Shown in pieces: positions 43,018-51,346 of a DNA stretch of 64,000 bases (positions are counted from its first letter, which is position 1; each line of letters begins with the position of its first letter). Below the pieces are notes generated by a model. That model ran no database searches, had not been told where the DNA came from, and saw only the letters and a program-made list of their open reading frames with translations. The DNA lies in assembly GCF_042650565.1 (NCBI RefSeq), contig NZ_JBHSBH010000006.1:75859-139858 (forward strand), written 5' to 3'. Position numbers and translations under genes: made by a program. This DNA comes from Nocardiopsis_B sediminis (GTDB lineage Bacteria; Actinomycetota; Actinomycetes; Streptosporangiales; Streptosporangiaceae).

Positions 43018-43572
43018 GGATGATTGACTGGAATCGTGGAAATTGCCGCGTCCGACCCACCAGCTTCGGGAGCCGCGCTCATGTCCATCGACACATTGGT
43101 CACCCCAATTGCCGAGCACCCCTCCACGGCGAAAGAGGCCCTGCCCCGACCACCACGGGTGCGCCTCGACCCCTTTGCCCCCGCCGCTCCCCGCGGCCCT
43201 CTAGACCCGACCTGCCCCGCGGAGGGTTGCCCCGCGGAGATCGTGGCCGGTCTCACACCGGCCGGAACCGCGTGGCCCGCATCGCCCGAGTGGGCCGGGT
43301 GGCCCGCGTGGCGCACACCGCGCGGCGGGTTCGACCCGCTGGGCCCCACGGATCCGGGGGATCCGGCCGCCCCCTCCAACCCCATCGTCCCCCGCGCCCC
43401 GGTCGAACCGGCCGAACCCGCCGAGCCCGGCACCCCGTCCGCACCTGCGGAACCGCGCGGATACCAGGCCGATCGGCGGCCGGCTCGCGTGGCATGACTC
43501 CGCGGAGTGGCAAAGGGATGATTGACTGGAATCGTGGAGTTTGCCGCGTCTGACCCAACAGCTCCGGGAACC
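43018..43572. repeat. duplicated gene 5' end, two copies 498 bp apart
   Basis: A segment covering the ribosome site, the start codon and about 16 codons occurs at 43018-43074 and 43516-43572. The first 23 bases are identical and about 6 differences follow. Because 498 is a multiple of three, both copies keep the same frame. The second copy starts the PH-domain gene; the first starts an unrelated short frame. Confidence 0.8.
43024..43497 (+). CDS. short Pro-rich protein starting with a copied PH-gene 5' end
   Basis: From TTG 43024 the product is 157 residues: MTGIVEIAASDPPASGAA, then MSIDTLVTPIAEHP and a Pro/Ala-rich, low-complexity rest. Its first residues duplicate those of the next gene, MTGIVEFAASDPTAPGTA, and it shares the upstream GGGAGGATGA ribosome site. 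Past that there is no similarity to known families, so it may be a truncated relic of gene duplication or a young gene. No signal peptide. Confidence 0.4.
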   Translation: MTGIVEIAASDPPASGAALMSIDTLVTPIAEHPSTAKEALPRPPRVRLDPFAPAAPRGPLDPTCPAEGCPAEIVAGLTPAGTAWPASPEWAGWPAWRTPRGGFDPLGPTDPGDPAAPSNPIVPRAPVEPAEPAEPGTPSAPAEPRGYQADRRPARVA

Positions 43573-44556
43573 GCATCCGGTGACGACTCCGGAACCGCGC
43601 CCGAAAACGCCGAGGGAACGGTCACCGCGCCCGCTGGGGAACACCCCCCGGCGGGCGACAGCGGCGAGCCCGATCCCCGGGGCGGCTTCGCCCCCGCAGA
43701 GTTCGTGCCCGCTGAGCAGGCGGGGACGGCCGAGCCCACCGGCCCGGCCGACGCCGCGGAGAGCGCCGGGCACGGGCCGCCGGCCGCCGGCCCGGCGTCC
43801 ACCGATTCCGCGGAGGCCGACGACGGCACCGGGAGCCGACCTGCGGCCGGTCCCGAGATCGTCGGCCCGGAAGCCGCCGCAGACGGCAACGGACATGAGC
43901 CCGCGGTCGGCCCGGCGTCCATCAGCCCGGCGGAGGACGTTGACGGCAGCGAGCACCGGCCCGCTGCCGGCCTCGAGTCCATCGGCTCCGTCGGCGAGAG
44001 CGATGGCCCCCCTTCGGGAACTTCCGGAACCGACCCCGCGGACGGCGCGGAGCAGGCCACATCGCCCGTCGACGCCGCGTTCGCGGCGCCCGTCGGCACC
44101 GAGTGGAACCGCGTCTCTCCGATGCTCGCCTGGTACCGTCGGCTGATCCTGCTGGGCGTGCTGGTCCCGGTCGCCGCCCTCGGCGCCGGAGCCCTGTGGA
44201 TGTGGTCATGGGTCCTGGCGGTCGCTTGGGTCGTACTGGCCGTGGGCGTCGGCGCGGCCGGATGGCCGGCCGCGTCCACCGTGTGGCGGTCCTGGGGCTA
44301 CGCCGAGGGACGCACCGACTTCTACCTGACCTACGGCGTCGTCATCCGCCAGCTGGTCGTCATCCCCTACGGCCGGATGCAGGTCGTGGACGTCACCTCC
44401 AACCTGCTGGAACAGGCGCTGGGGATGGCGACGGTCCGCGTGCGCACGGCGGCCACGACCGCCGACACCCGCATCCCCGGACTCCGGCTCGACGACGCCG
44501 TCGTGCTGCGCGATCGCCTGGCGACGCGCAGCGAGACCTTCTCAACGGGGCTCTGA
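43522..44556 (+). CDS. PH-domain (YdbS-like, DUF304) membrane protein
   Basis: The 344-residue product has a long acidic, disordered N-terminal part (about 180 residues, Ala/Pro/Glu/Asp-rich) and a C-terminal bacterial PH module: WNRVSPMLAWYRRLILLGVL, two transmembrane helices, then FYLTYGVVIRQLVVIPYGRMQVVDVTSNLLEQ..MATVRVRTAA, typical of YdbS-type proteins. It lies 4 bases before the YdbT-like gene and the two are probably partners, as elsewhere. Function of the pair is not known. The start codon TTG 43522 with AAAGGGATGA is preferred; GTG 43534 is the alternative. Confidence 0.82.
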   Translation: MTGIVEFAASDPTAPGTASGDDSGTAPENAEGTVTAPAGEHPPAGDSGEPDPRGGFAPAEFVPAEQAGTAEPTGPADAAESAGHGPPAAGPASTDSAEADDGTGSRPAAGPEIVGPEAAADGNGHEPAVGPASISPAEDVDGSEHRPAAGLESIGSVGESDGPPSGTSGTDPADGAEQATSPVDAAFAAPVGTEWNRVSPMLAWYRRLILLGVLVPVAALGAGALWMWSWVLAVAWVVLAVGVGAAGWPAASTVWRSWGYAEGRTDFYLTYGVVIRQLVVIPYGRMQVVDVTSNLLEQALGMATVRVRTAATTADTRIPGLRLDDAVVLRDRLATRSETFSTGL

Positions 44557-44559
44557 CCT

Positions 44560-47500
44560 GTGAGCGACGCCAACGACGACGCGCCGAACGGCGCCGCACG
44601 GGACCCGGGCCACACCACACCGGGCAGCGGAGCCGCGCCCGGGACCGGAAAAAAGAAGAAGAGGCGCTGGTTCGGCGCCGAACCCGAACCCGACCACGAG
44701 CCGCCGCCCGAGACCCACCCGGCGGACACGCCCGCCCCCGCCGGGACGACCGGGCCGGACAACGGCGCGTCACCGGACCATTCACAGCAGGACGACGCGA
44801 GCGCGTCGGACGAGGGGGCTGCCGCCCCGAATGGCAGCGACCCCGCAGAGAACGGCACCGGCCGCACCCCGAATGGCGACGGCCGCGCCCCCAACGGCGG
44901 TGGCCCCGACCTGAGCGGCGACAACGGCGGTGGCCCCGACCTGAACAGCGATGACGACGGTGGCGACCGCACGACCGGCGACGGCTCCGGCCCGAACGGC
45001 GGCGGTACCGGCGGCGGCTCCTCCGCCCCTACCGACGGCTGGCTGTTCGAGCTCCCCGAGCCGACCCCTCTCCCGGACCTGCGCCCGATCACCGCGCCCA
45101 CCGACACCTACCGCACAGAACAGGTCGCCCCGCCCCAGGCCGACGACCGCCCCTACTACGGCACGCACGCGGGAGCAACGGACACCGGGGACGCCGCCAC
45201 CACGGGGGAAGCGATCCGAGCCGCCGCCGTGAACGGCTCGGGAAGCGGCTCCGCGTCCGAGAGCGGAACCGACGCGGACTCGGGAACCGACGCGATCGCC
45301 GGAGCCACCCCCGAACCGACGGCCGGAGGAAGCCACCCCGAATCGGGGCGTCCGCTTGCCGACGCCCCCGAGCCGGGCCCCGACGGCCCCGCATCCGGCT
45401 CGGGACACGCTGATCGTGTTCCCGGGGCAACCGGCTCCGCCTACGACCCGGACCCGGCAGGGACGAAGGACGAGGCAGAGACAGAGACGGCGAACGGTCG
45501 CCCGCGAGGAGCTTTCCCTCCGCGGCTGTGGCCGCATATGCGTCTGCCGGGCGAGCCGGCCGCCGCCCGCCGCCGCGGACGCCGACCCGCGCCCGACGAG
45601 GCATCGCGCACCCCCGCCACCGTCGAGGAGACCGGCGACGCCGACGACGAAGACTTCGCCAGCGGTGTGTCGTGGCTCGGATTCGCCGAGGACGCCGTCC
45701 CGGCCGACACCACCCACAACGGCACGCCACGGGACGCCGACCCAGCGAGGCCCGACGGTTCCGATGAGCCGATGACCATCAAAGCGACGGCGAACACGGG
45801 TGGGCGTGATGAGCCGCTGTGGGCCGATGCCGGAGGTGCGGCGTCGGACCGTGGTGTGTCCGGTGCTTTGAGGGATGGCACGTCACCGGAGGCTGACGAT
45901 GTGTGGCCGCGTGGCGGGGTTGCCAGCGGGCCTGCCTCTGGTCGGTCGGCGGGTGACGAGGGCGTCGATGAATCCCATGGGGGTGTGTCATGGGAGGCCC
46001 CGGAGGACGATCGTGGTCCACGCGCGTCGGATGGTTCGTCGCGGGCCGGGGATGATGTGAATGGCGATGCCGATGTAGCGCCGGATGTCGCCGCTGTGTG
46101 GACCGAGGTCGATGCGACCGGGGTCGTCTCCGGCGGCGTGTCCGTGGCCGATGACGGCGGGCCGGCTCGGGCGCCGGAGGTCGGCGGCGATGACGACACG
46201 GGGGAGCCCTGGTCCTCACACGGCCCAGAAGAGCATGCCAACGGCCTGTCCGGGGCTCCGCGCCCCTCCGGCATCCCGCGCTTTGCTCCGGCGCTTGAGG
46301 CGCCTCCTGGGGCTCCGCAGCCGCACTTTCCCTATCGGCCCCAGCAAACTCAGGCGTTCCCGGGGGACGGCCGTCCCTACGGGACGCAGCCCGGCCCGAC
46401 AACGGGGGCATCTCCCGCCTATGGGCCGACGGTCACCGGTCCGGCGGCTCCTGGCCCATGGCCGAATGGCCAGGCCGCGCCGGCGGCGAGCGGTGAGGCC
46501 GCCCTCCAGCCCTCTCACGGCCATGCTCCAGGTGGGCCGGGGCAGGGTGCGCCGCCATCCTCCGCGTACCCATCGGGTCCGGGATCAGCGGGGCAGACGG
46601 CCGCCTTCGCCCGTCCTCCGGCGCCGCCCGCGGCGGCGGGCACTCCGGCCGACTCCCCGGGGTACCCGGCCCCGTACGCCGGCCACCAGGCGCCGTACAC
46701 CGGCCAGCAGACCGCGCGCCCCGGGGACGAGGCCCCGTACGCGGGGGAGGGGAACGGCACTCAGGCGTTCGCCCAACCCCACCAGACGCAGACCTTCGGC
46801 CGGCCTCATCCGACGCAGGGGCCGGGGTTCGCCCAGCCCGACCAGGCGCAGGGCTTCGCGCAGCCCCACCACACGCAGGTGTTCCCGCAGCCTGATCGGA
46901 CGCAGGGCGTCGCGGGCCCTCAGCAGTCGCAGGCGTTCGCGCGGCCCGATCAGACGCAGGGCGTGCCCGGTCCCCAGTACACGCAGGGGTTCGCGCAGCC
47001 GCAGCAGACGACGGCCTTCTCCCAGCCCCAACAGGCGCAGGGCTTGCCTCCGTCCCACCAGACACAGGGGTTCCAGCAGCCGTATCAGACGCAGTCCTTC
47101 GCCCGGCCCCAGCAGGGAGGGCAGGGCGAGCAGGGAGAGACGGCGGCCGGCCGGCCCTGGCAGGGCGGTGGCGATCAGGCGCGGCCCTACGGGGACGACG
47201 CCCGGTCCCAGGCATACGGTCCTGGAGCGTATCCCGGCCACGGCTCCGCCCCGGGCGCTCCGCAAGGGGCCGCCGGCGCGGTGGGGCCGCAGACGACCGG
47301 TGCCTTCGGCCAAGGGACGCAGCCGCCTCAGGTGACGGGCGCCTATCCACAGGCGCAGACCACGGGTGCCTACTCCCAGGCGCAGAGCACAGGCGCCTAC
47401 TCGCAGGCGCAGGCCACAGGTGCCTACGCGCGCCAGTCGCAGCAGGCCTACGGCGCCGCCTCGCAGGCGTACCCGGGCGCGTACCCACCGGCCGCCGCCG

Positions 47501-49068
47501 GGTACCCCGGCCGGCCCGGCTACCCGGGCCAGTCCGGCCAGACCGGCCACCCCTCCCCGTCCGGCTACCCGGGGCAGTCCGGACACCCTGGCCATCCCGC
47601 ACCGCCCGGCCACCTCGGCCACCCCGGATACCCCGGTCAGCCCGGATACCCGGGCCACCCCGGCAACGCCGCCGGGCACGGGGCGCACGTGCGTTTCCTG
47701 CCGCCCCCGCCGCCGGCCGCTGCGTCCGCCCCGTATCCTGCGGCGCCGCCGTCCGCGCCCCCCGCCTCGCCAGTTCCCGATGTCACCCGCGGGGCGCACC
47801 GCACCCACTGGGCGACGGTGCCCTTCCAGGTCGTGCTGGTCACAGTCGTGTTCCTGGCGATGCCCGGCCCCCTGCTCCTCGGGTTCGGCTTCGGCTGGCT
47901 GTCCATGCTCACGCTCGCCGTGGCGTGCGGCTCCACCGCCTACGCGCTGCTCTCGTGGTGGCACTCCTCCTTCGGCCTGCGCGAGGACCACCTCGTCGTG
48001 CACACCGGCCTGGTGCGGCGGGTATCGCGGGAGATCCCGCTCAGCCGCCTCCAGGCGGTCGACGTCGTCCGCCCGTTGCTGATGCAGGTGCTGGGCCTGG
48101 CCGAGTTGCGCGTGGAGCTGGCCGGGGGCGACTCCAGCGAGATCCGCCTGCGCTACCTCGGCCGGGGAACGGCCGAACGCCTCCGGGCGTCGCTGCTCGC
48201 CCACGCCGCCGGGCTGTCGGGGACGACCCCCGAGGCGCCCGAGTGGCCGTTCTACCGGCTGCCGTTCGGCCTGCTCCTGGGAGCGCTGGCCTTCCGGCTC
48301 CCCGTGCTGGGCGCGTTCATGCTCTTCCTGATGCTGATCGCCGGCGGCATCGCGGTCGGCGAACTCGGCGTCCTCGGCGGGGCCGTCCCGCTGCTGCTCG
48401 GCCTCATGCGCGGCTTCCTGGGCCCGCTGATGCGCTACACGGACTTCTACTCCTCCCTGTCGCCCGACGGCCTGCGGCTGCGCTATGGCGCCTTCGCCGC
48501 GCGGATGCAGACCGTGCCGCCCGGCAGGGTGCAGGCCGTGCGCCTGGTCGAGCCGCTGCTGTGGCGCTCGCTGGGCGTGGTGCGGGTGGAGGCGAACGTC
48601 GCCGGCTACGTCGGCGAGCGCCAGATGGACTCCTCCGTCCTGCTGCCGGTCGTCCCGCGCCACCTGGCCTTCGCCCTGGTGGACGAGCTCTTCCCCGGGA
48701 CCGCGGCGGCGCGGGTGCCGCTGCACCCGGCCGCGCGCGGCCGGACGTCCGGCGACGCGCTGGGGGTCGACGAGAAGCTGTTCGTCACCCGGCGCGGGCT
48801 GTTCTGCCGGATCATCGAGATCGTCCCGCACGCCCGCGCGCAGAGCATCCGGATGACCGCCGGGCCCCTGGCGCGGCGTCGCGGCGTCGCCGTGATCGAC
48901 GCCGACACCCCGCCCGGCCCGATCCGGGCGCGCGCGGTGGGGCGCGACCTCGCCGAGGCCCGGCGGGTGGTCGACGGCATCGCGCGCTACGGGCATGAGG
49001 CGCGCAGTTCCAGCGCCGGACCCGAGCGCTGGGCCACGCGCAGCGAGGCGGCCGGCCCGCGCGGGTGA
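44560..49068 (+). CDS. giant PH-domain (YdbT-like) protein with repetitive disordered N-terminus
   Basis: The 1,502-residue product is about three times longer than typical YdbT-like proteins because of an N-terminal disordered part of about 1,080 residues. That part has an acidic Asp/Gly/Thr-rich segment, then Gln-rich repeats of about 11 residues (FAQPHQTQ, FARPDQTQG; residues about 735-850), TGAYSQAQ repeats (about 925-955) and a GYPGQ/GHPG stretch (about 985-1045). The C-terminal 420 residues are standard: transmembrane helices near 1085-1130 and 1235-1290, and three PH segments (DDLVVHTGLVRR-like near 1145, GLRLRYGAFAAR near 1304, LFVTRRGLFCR near 1407). Codon use changes near 45780-46200. 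Start GTG 44560, 3 bases after the previous stop. Confidence 0.85.
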   Translation: MSDANDDAPNGAARDPGHTTPGSGAAPGTGKKKKRRWFGAEPEPDHEPPPETHPADTPAPAGTTGPDNGASPDHSQQDDASASDEGAAAPNGSDPAENGTGRTPNGDGRAPNGGGPDLSGDNGGGPDLNSDDDGGDRTTGDGSGPNGGGTGGGSSAPTDGWLFELPEPTPLPDLRPITAPTDTYRTEQVAPPQADDRPYYGTHAGATDTGDAATTGEAIRAAAVNGSGSGSASESGTDADSGTDAIAGATPEPTAGGSHPESGRPLADAPEPGPDGPASGSGHADRVPGATGSAYDPDPAGTKDEAETETANGRPRGAFPPRLWPHMRLPGEPAAARRRGRRPAPDEASRTPATVEETGDADDEDFASGVSWLGFAEDAVPADTTHNGTPRDADPARPDGSDEPMTIKATANTGGRDEPLWADAGGAASDRGVSGALRDGTSPEADDVWPRGGVASGPASGRSAGDEGVDESHGGVSWEAPEDDRGPRASDGSSRAGDDVNGDADVAPDVAAVWTEVDATGVVSGGVSVADDGGPARAPEVGGDDDTGEPWSSHGPEEHANGLSGAPRPSGIPRFAPALEAPPGAPQPHFPYRPQQTQAFPGDGRPYGTQPGPTTGASPAYGPTVTGPAAPGPWPNGQAAPAASGEAALQPSHGHAPGGPGQGAPPSSAYPSGPGSAGQTAAFARPPAPPAAAGTPADSPGYPAPYAGHQAPYTGQQTARPGDEAPYAGEGNGTQAFAQPHQTQTFGRPHPTQGPGFAQPDQAQGFAQPHHTQVFPQPDRTQGVAGPQQSQAFARPDQTQGVPGPQYTQGFAQPQQTTAFSQPQQAQGLPPSHQTQGFQQPYQTQSFARPQQGGQGEQGETAAGRPWQGGGDQARPYGDDARSQAYGPGAYPGHGSAPGAPQGAAGAVGPQTTGAFGQGTQPPQVTGAYPQAQTTGAYSQAQSTGAYSQAQATGAYARQSQQAYGAASQAYPGAYPPAAAGYPGRPGYPGQSGQTGHPSPSGYPGQSGHPGHPAPPGHLGHPGYPGQPGYPGHPGNAAGHGAHVRFLPPPPPAAASAPYPAAPPSAPPASPVPDVTRGAHRTHWATVPFQVVLVTVVFLAMPGPLLLGFGFGWLSMLTLAVACGSTAYALLSWWHSSFGLREDHLVVHTGLVRRVSREIPLSRLQAVDVVRPLLMQVLGLAELRVELAGGDSSEIRLRYLGRGTAERLRASLLAHAAGLSGTTPEAPEWPFYRLPFGLLLGALAFRLPVLGAFMLFLMLIAGGIAVGELGVLGGAVPLLLGLMRGFLGPLMRYTDFYSSLSPDGLRLRYGAFAARMQTVPPGRVQAVRLVEPLLWRSLGVVRVEANVAGYVGERQMDSSVLLPVVPRHLAFALVDELFPGTAAARVPLHPAARGRTSGDALGVDEKLFVTRRGLFCRIIEIVPHARAQSIRMTAGPLARRRGVAVIDADTPPGPIRARAVGRDLAEARRVVDGIARYGHEARSSSAGPERWATRSEAAGPRG

Positions 49069-49269
49069 GATCGGCTCCCGCGTGCGGCGGCGCCCCAGGG
49101 CGGCGGCGGTCTCGGCCGGCCGGCTCGCGCGGGTGACAGCCCCCGGTTCGGCCGCTTGCGCGCGGCTTCTCCCGCTGTGCCCCGCGACGCACGCATAGAC
49201 ACGCCCGTGTGGTGTGCGTCACCTGATGTGGGGGTTGTGGCGCACGTTGATCACGGAATGTCGGACATG

Positions 49270-49287
49270 CCGTCCCCTTCGGGACGG
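49270..49287 (+). terminator. hairpin with CTTC loop after the PH-domain genes
   Basis: CCGTCCC (49270-49276) pairs with GGGACGG (49281-49287) around CTTC, a loop favoured for stability. It lies 200 bases after the PH gene and 160 before the chaplin, so it may end one transcript or sit in the leader of the next. Confidence 0.55.
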
Positions 49288-49446
49288 TGAAGATATCCGT
49301 CCAACTTTCACTTTCACAAAATCGGCGTTCCGGCCCGTCCGGGTGTGGCTAGATAGTGTCCGACCACGTTGCGTGTTTATCTTGATACGCACAGGAAGAA
49401 TGTTTCGGTCGGCGTTCCCGGCCGGACCATCATGAGGGGATTCGCA

Positions 49447-49719
49447 GTGCTGAAGAACGTTCTCGCCACCGGAGCCGTCGCAGCCGCCTTCGCCGGGGCG
49501 CTCCTTGCGGGCACTCCCGCATACGCCACCGATGACGTGTCCACCTCGGGCAACGGCAGCCTCCTCGGGGGCAACCAGCTCGTCGCCGACCTGGACATCC
49601 CGATCAACCTCTGCGGCAACGCGATCGCGATCATCGGCAACGCCGGTGCCAGCTGCGTCGACTCCGGAGCCGCGACCATCGAGGACGACGACGACTTCGG
49701 CGGCCACGGCCACCACTGA
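49447..49719 (+). CDS. short secreted chaplin
   Basis: A 90-residue product: signal peptide MLKNVLATGAVAAAFAGALL with cleavage near TPAYA-T, then one chaplin domain STSGNGSLLGGNQ...IPINLCGNAIAIIGNAGASC with both conserved cysteines, and a short acidic/His tail. It is the classical short-chaplin form and probably coats aerial hyphae and spores. The start is GTG 49447, with GAGGGGA 6 bases upstream; an in-frame ATG at 49432 would put that ribosome site inside the gene. Its repeat is closest to those of the chaplin genes at 2937 and 4086, which lie 45 kb away. Confidence 0.88.
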   Translation: MLKNVLATGAVAAAFAGALLAGTPAYATDDVSTSGNGSLLGGNQLVADLDIPINLCGNAIAIIGNAGASCVDSGAATIEDDDDFGGHGHH

Positions 49720-49899
49720 TCCGGCGCGTCCGGAGATTCCGGTCTCCCGCGCCCTCGGGCGCGGACCATGCATGATGCGGGCCGGTGCCGCCTGCCCTGG
49801 GGGCGGCGCCGGCCCTTGCCTTGGGCGCCGAGCGCGCCCGGCCACCCCCGATCGACCCCCGCCGGGCGCCCCCGTCCGGCGCGCACAGAAGGAGCCCCC

Positions 49900-50217
49900 G
49901 TGCCCACAGCGCCGACCACGCCGATCCTGCTGACCAAGTACCTCGCCGCCGGAGCCGTCGCCGCCGCGTTCGCCGGTGCCCTCCTCGCGGGCGCCCCCGC
50001 CTCGGCCGACGACATCGAGCCGGCGCCCGAGACCGAAACCGCGGCGGAAGAGGCGGAACCCGGGACCGAGGTGGAACCCGAAACCAAGCCCGAAACCGAC
50101 ACGGAACCCGCGACCGACATCGACAACGGTGCGGCCTCCGGCGGCGGCCCCGCGCTCGCCGGGAACCACATCGGCGACACGTGGTTCTTCGGCCCCATGT
50201 TCGTCATCTCCCACTGA
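49900..50217 (+). CDS. secreted acidic protein sharing the chaplin signal peptide
   Basis: The 105-residue product has a signal peptide (AAGAVAAAFAGALLAGAPASA-D) nearly identical to that of the chaplin just upstream (ATGAVAAAFAGALLAGTPAYA), but the mature part is different: an acidic Glu/Pro/Thr stretch and the C-terminal GNHIGDTWFFGPMFVISH, with no chaplin repeat. AAGGAG sits 6 bases before the GTG start. It may be a cell-surface partner of the chaplin; function unknown. Confidence 0.68.
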   Translation: MPTAPTTPILLTKYLAAGAVAAAFAGALLAGAPASADDIEPAPETETAAEEAEPGTEVEPETKPETDTEPATDIDNGAASGGGPALAGNHIGDTWFFGPMFVISH

Positions 50218-50359
50218 CGCGCCCCCGTCGCCCCCGTCCCGCCCACGCTCCATGACCCGCCGGGTACCCGGCGTCCGCGCTGATCAGCAACGGACAGTAA
50301 GCTGGCGGCCGGACGTCCGGTACCCGCAGTGGGCTGGAACGTGGGCGGAACGAGGTGCG

Positions 50360-51250
50360 ATGGAGACAACGGAAGTCACCCGGCGCCCGGCGCGGCTCGC
50401 GGTCGGGGTGATCGGTCCCGGCCGCGTCGGATCGGTCCTCGGCGCAGCCCTTGAACGCGCGGGCCACCGCGTCGTCGCCGCCTCCGCGGTCTCCGACGCC
50501 TCCCGCGAGCGGGTGGCCGGCCGGCTGCCCCACGCGGTCCTCCTCGAACCCGCCGACGTCGTCGACGCCGCCGACCTCGTCCTGCTCACCGTCCCCGACG
50601 ACGCCCTGGCCCCACTCGTGCGCGGCTTGGTCGACACGGGGGCCCCGGTCGCCGGCACCTTCCTCGCCCACACCAGCGGCAGCCACGGCCACGGCGTCCT
50701 CGCGCCCGCCACGGCGGTGGGGGCGCTGCCGCTGGCCCTGCACCCGGTCATGACCTTCACCGGCCGCGACGAGGACCTGGACCGCCTGGCCAACGCTTCC
50801 TTCGGCGTCACCGCCCCCGATGTGCTGCGTCCCATCGCCGAGGCCCTGGTGGTGGAGATGGGCGCCGAGCCCGTGTGGATCCCCGAGGAGCACCGCACCC
50901 TCTACCACGCCGCCCTGGCGGGCGGGGCCAACCACATGGTCACCCTGGTCGCCGAGAGCGCCGCGCTGCTCGCCCAGGCCGGAGTCGACGACCCCGGCCG
51001 GATGCTCGCCCCCCTGCTCGGCGCCGCCCTGGACAACGCGCTGCGGCTGGGGATGGACGGCCTGAGCGGCCCCGTGCTGCGCGGCGACACCGAGACCGTC
51101 GCCGGGCACATCGCCGAACTGCGCGAGCACTCCCCCGAGAGCGTCCCGGCCTACGTGGCGCTGGCCCGGCTGACCGCCGACCGCGCGCTCGCAGCGGGGC
51201 TGCTCAAGCCCCACGACGCCGAACGCCTGCTGGACGTCCTCCAGGCGTGA
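50360..51250 (+). CDS. Rossmann-like DUF2520 protein
   Basis: The 296-residue product begins with an NAD(P)-binding motif VGVIGPGRVGSVLGAALERAGH near residue 15, has DLVLLTVPDDALAPLVRGL, FLAHTSGSHGHGVLAP, and a C-terminal helical domain (YHAALAGGANHMVTLVAESAALLAQAG) as in ketopantoate reductase-like DUF2520 proteins. These are usually beside panC and are presumed to be oxidoreductases; the reaction here is unproven. Start ATG 50360, with CGAGG 4 bases before. The end of its coding sequence is duplicated 61 bases downstream. Confidence 0.9.
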   Translation: METTEVTRRPARLAVGVIGPGRVGSVLGAALERAGHRVVAASAVSDASRERVAGRLPHAVLLEPADVVDAADLVLLTVPDDALAPLVRGLVDTGAPVAGTFLAHTSGSHGHGVLAPATAVGALPLALHPVMTFTGRDEDLDRLANASFGVTAPDVLRPIAEALVVEMGAEPVWIPEEHRTLYHAALAGGANHMVTLVAESAALLAQAGVDDPGRMLAPLLGAALDNALRLGMDGLSGPVLRGDTETVAGHIAELREHSPESVPAYVALARLTADRALAAGLLKPHDAERLLDVLQA

Positions 51251-51315
51251 GCCGAGACCGATGACCCACCGAGGACACTGCGAACGCCTGCCGGACGTCC
51301 TCCAGGCGTGAGCCG
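51220..51315. repeat. 35-bp tandem duplication of a gene 3' end
   Basis: The last codons and the stop of the DUF2520 gene (51220-51254) are repeated at 51281-51315 with a single T-to-C difference; the period is 61 bases. The copy lies in the short gap before panC. Confidence 0.9.
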
Positions 51316-51346
51316 TTCTTCCCCCTCACCGACGGAGGACATCCCC

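Noticed and set aside
43200..43460. Collagen-like Gly-x-y frame on the minus strand
   Set aside because: It arises from Pro/Ala-rich sequence on the other strand; no start signal or ribosome site fits it.
46770..47110. Regularly spaced short repeats resembling a CRISPR array
   Set aside because: The repeats are in-frame codons of a degenerate FAxPxQTQ protein repeat, not identical and with no unique spacers or cas genes.
46585..48996. An 803-codon minus-strand frame opposite the PH-domain gene
   Set aside because: It overlaps the clear PH-domain frame and its repeats are just the antisense of the Gln/Gly/Pro repeats.
49369..49446. Upstream starts (ATG 49432 and earlier) for the short chaplin
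   Set aside because: They add residues before the signal peptide and put the ribosome site GAGGGGA within the coding sequence.
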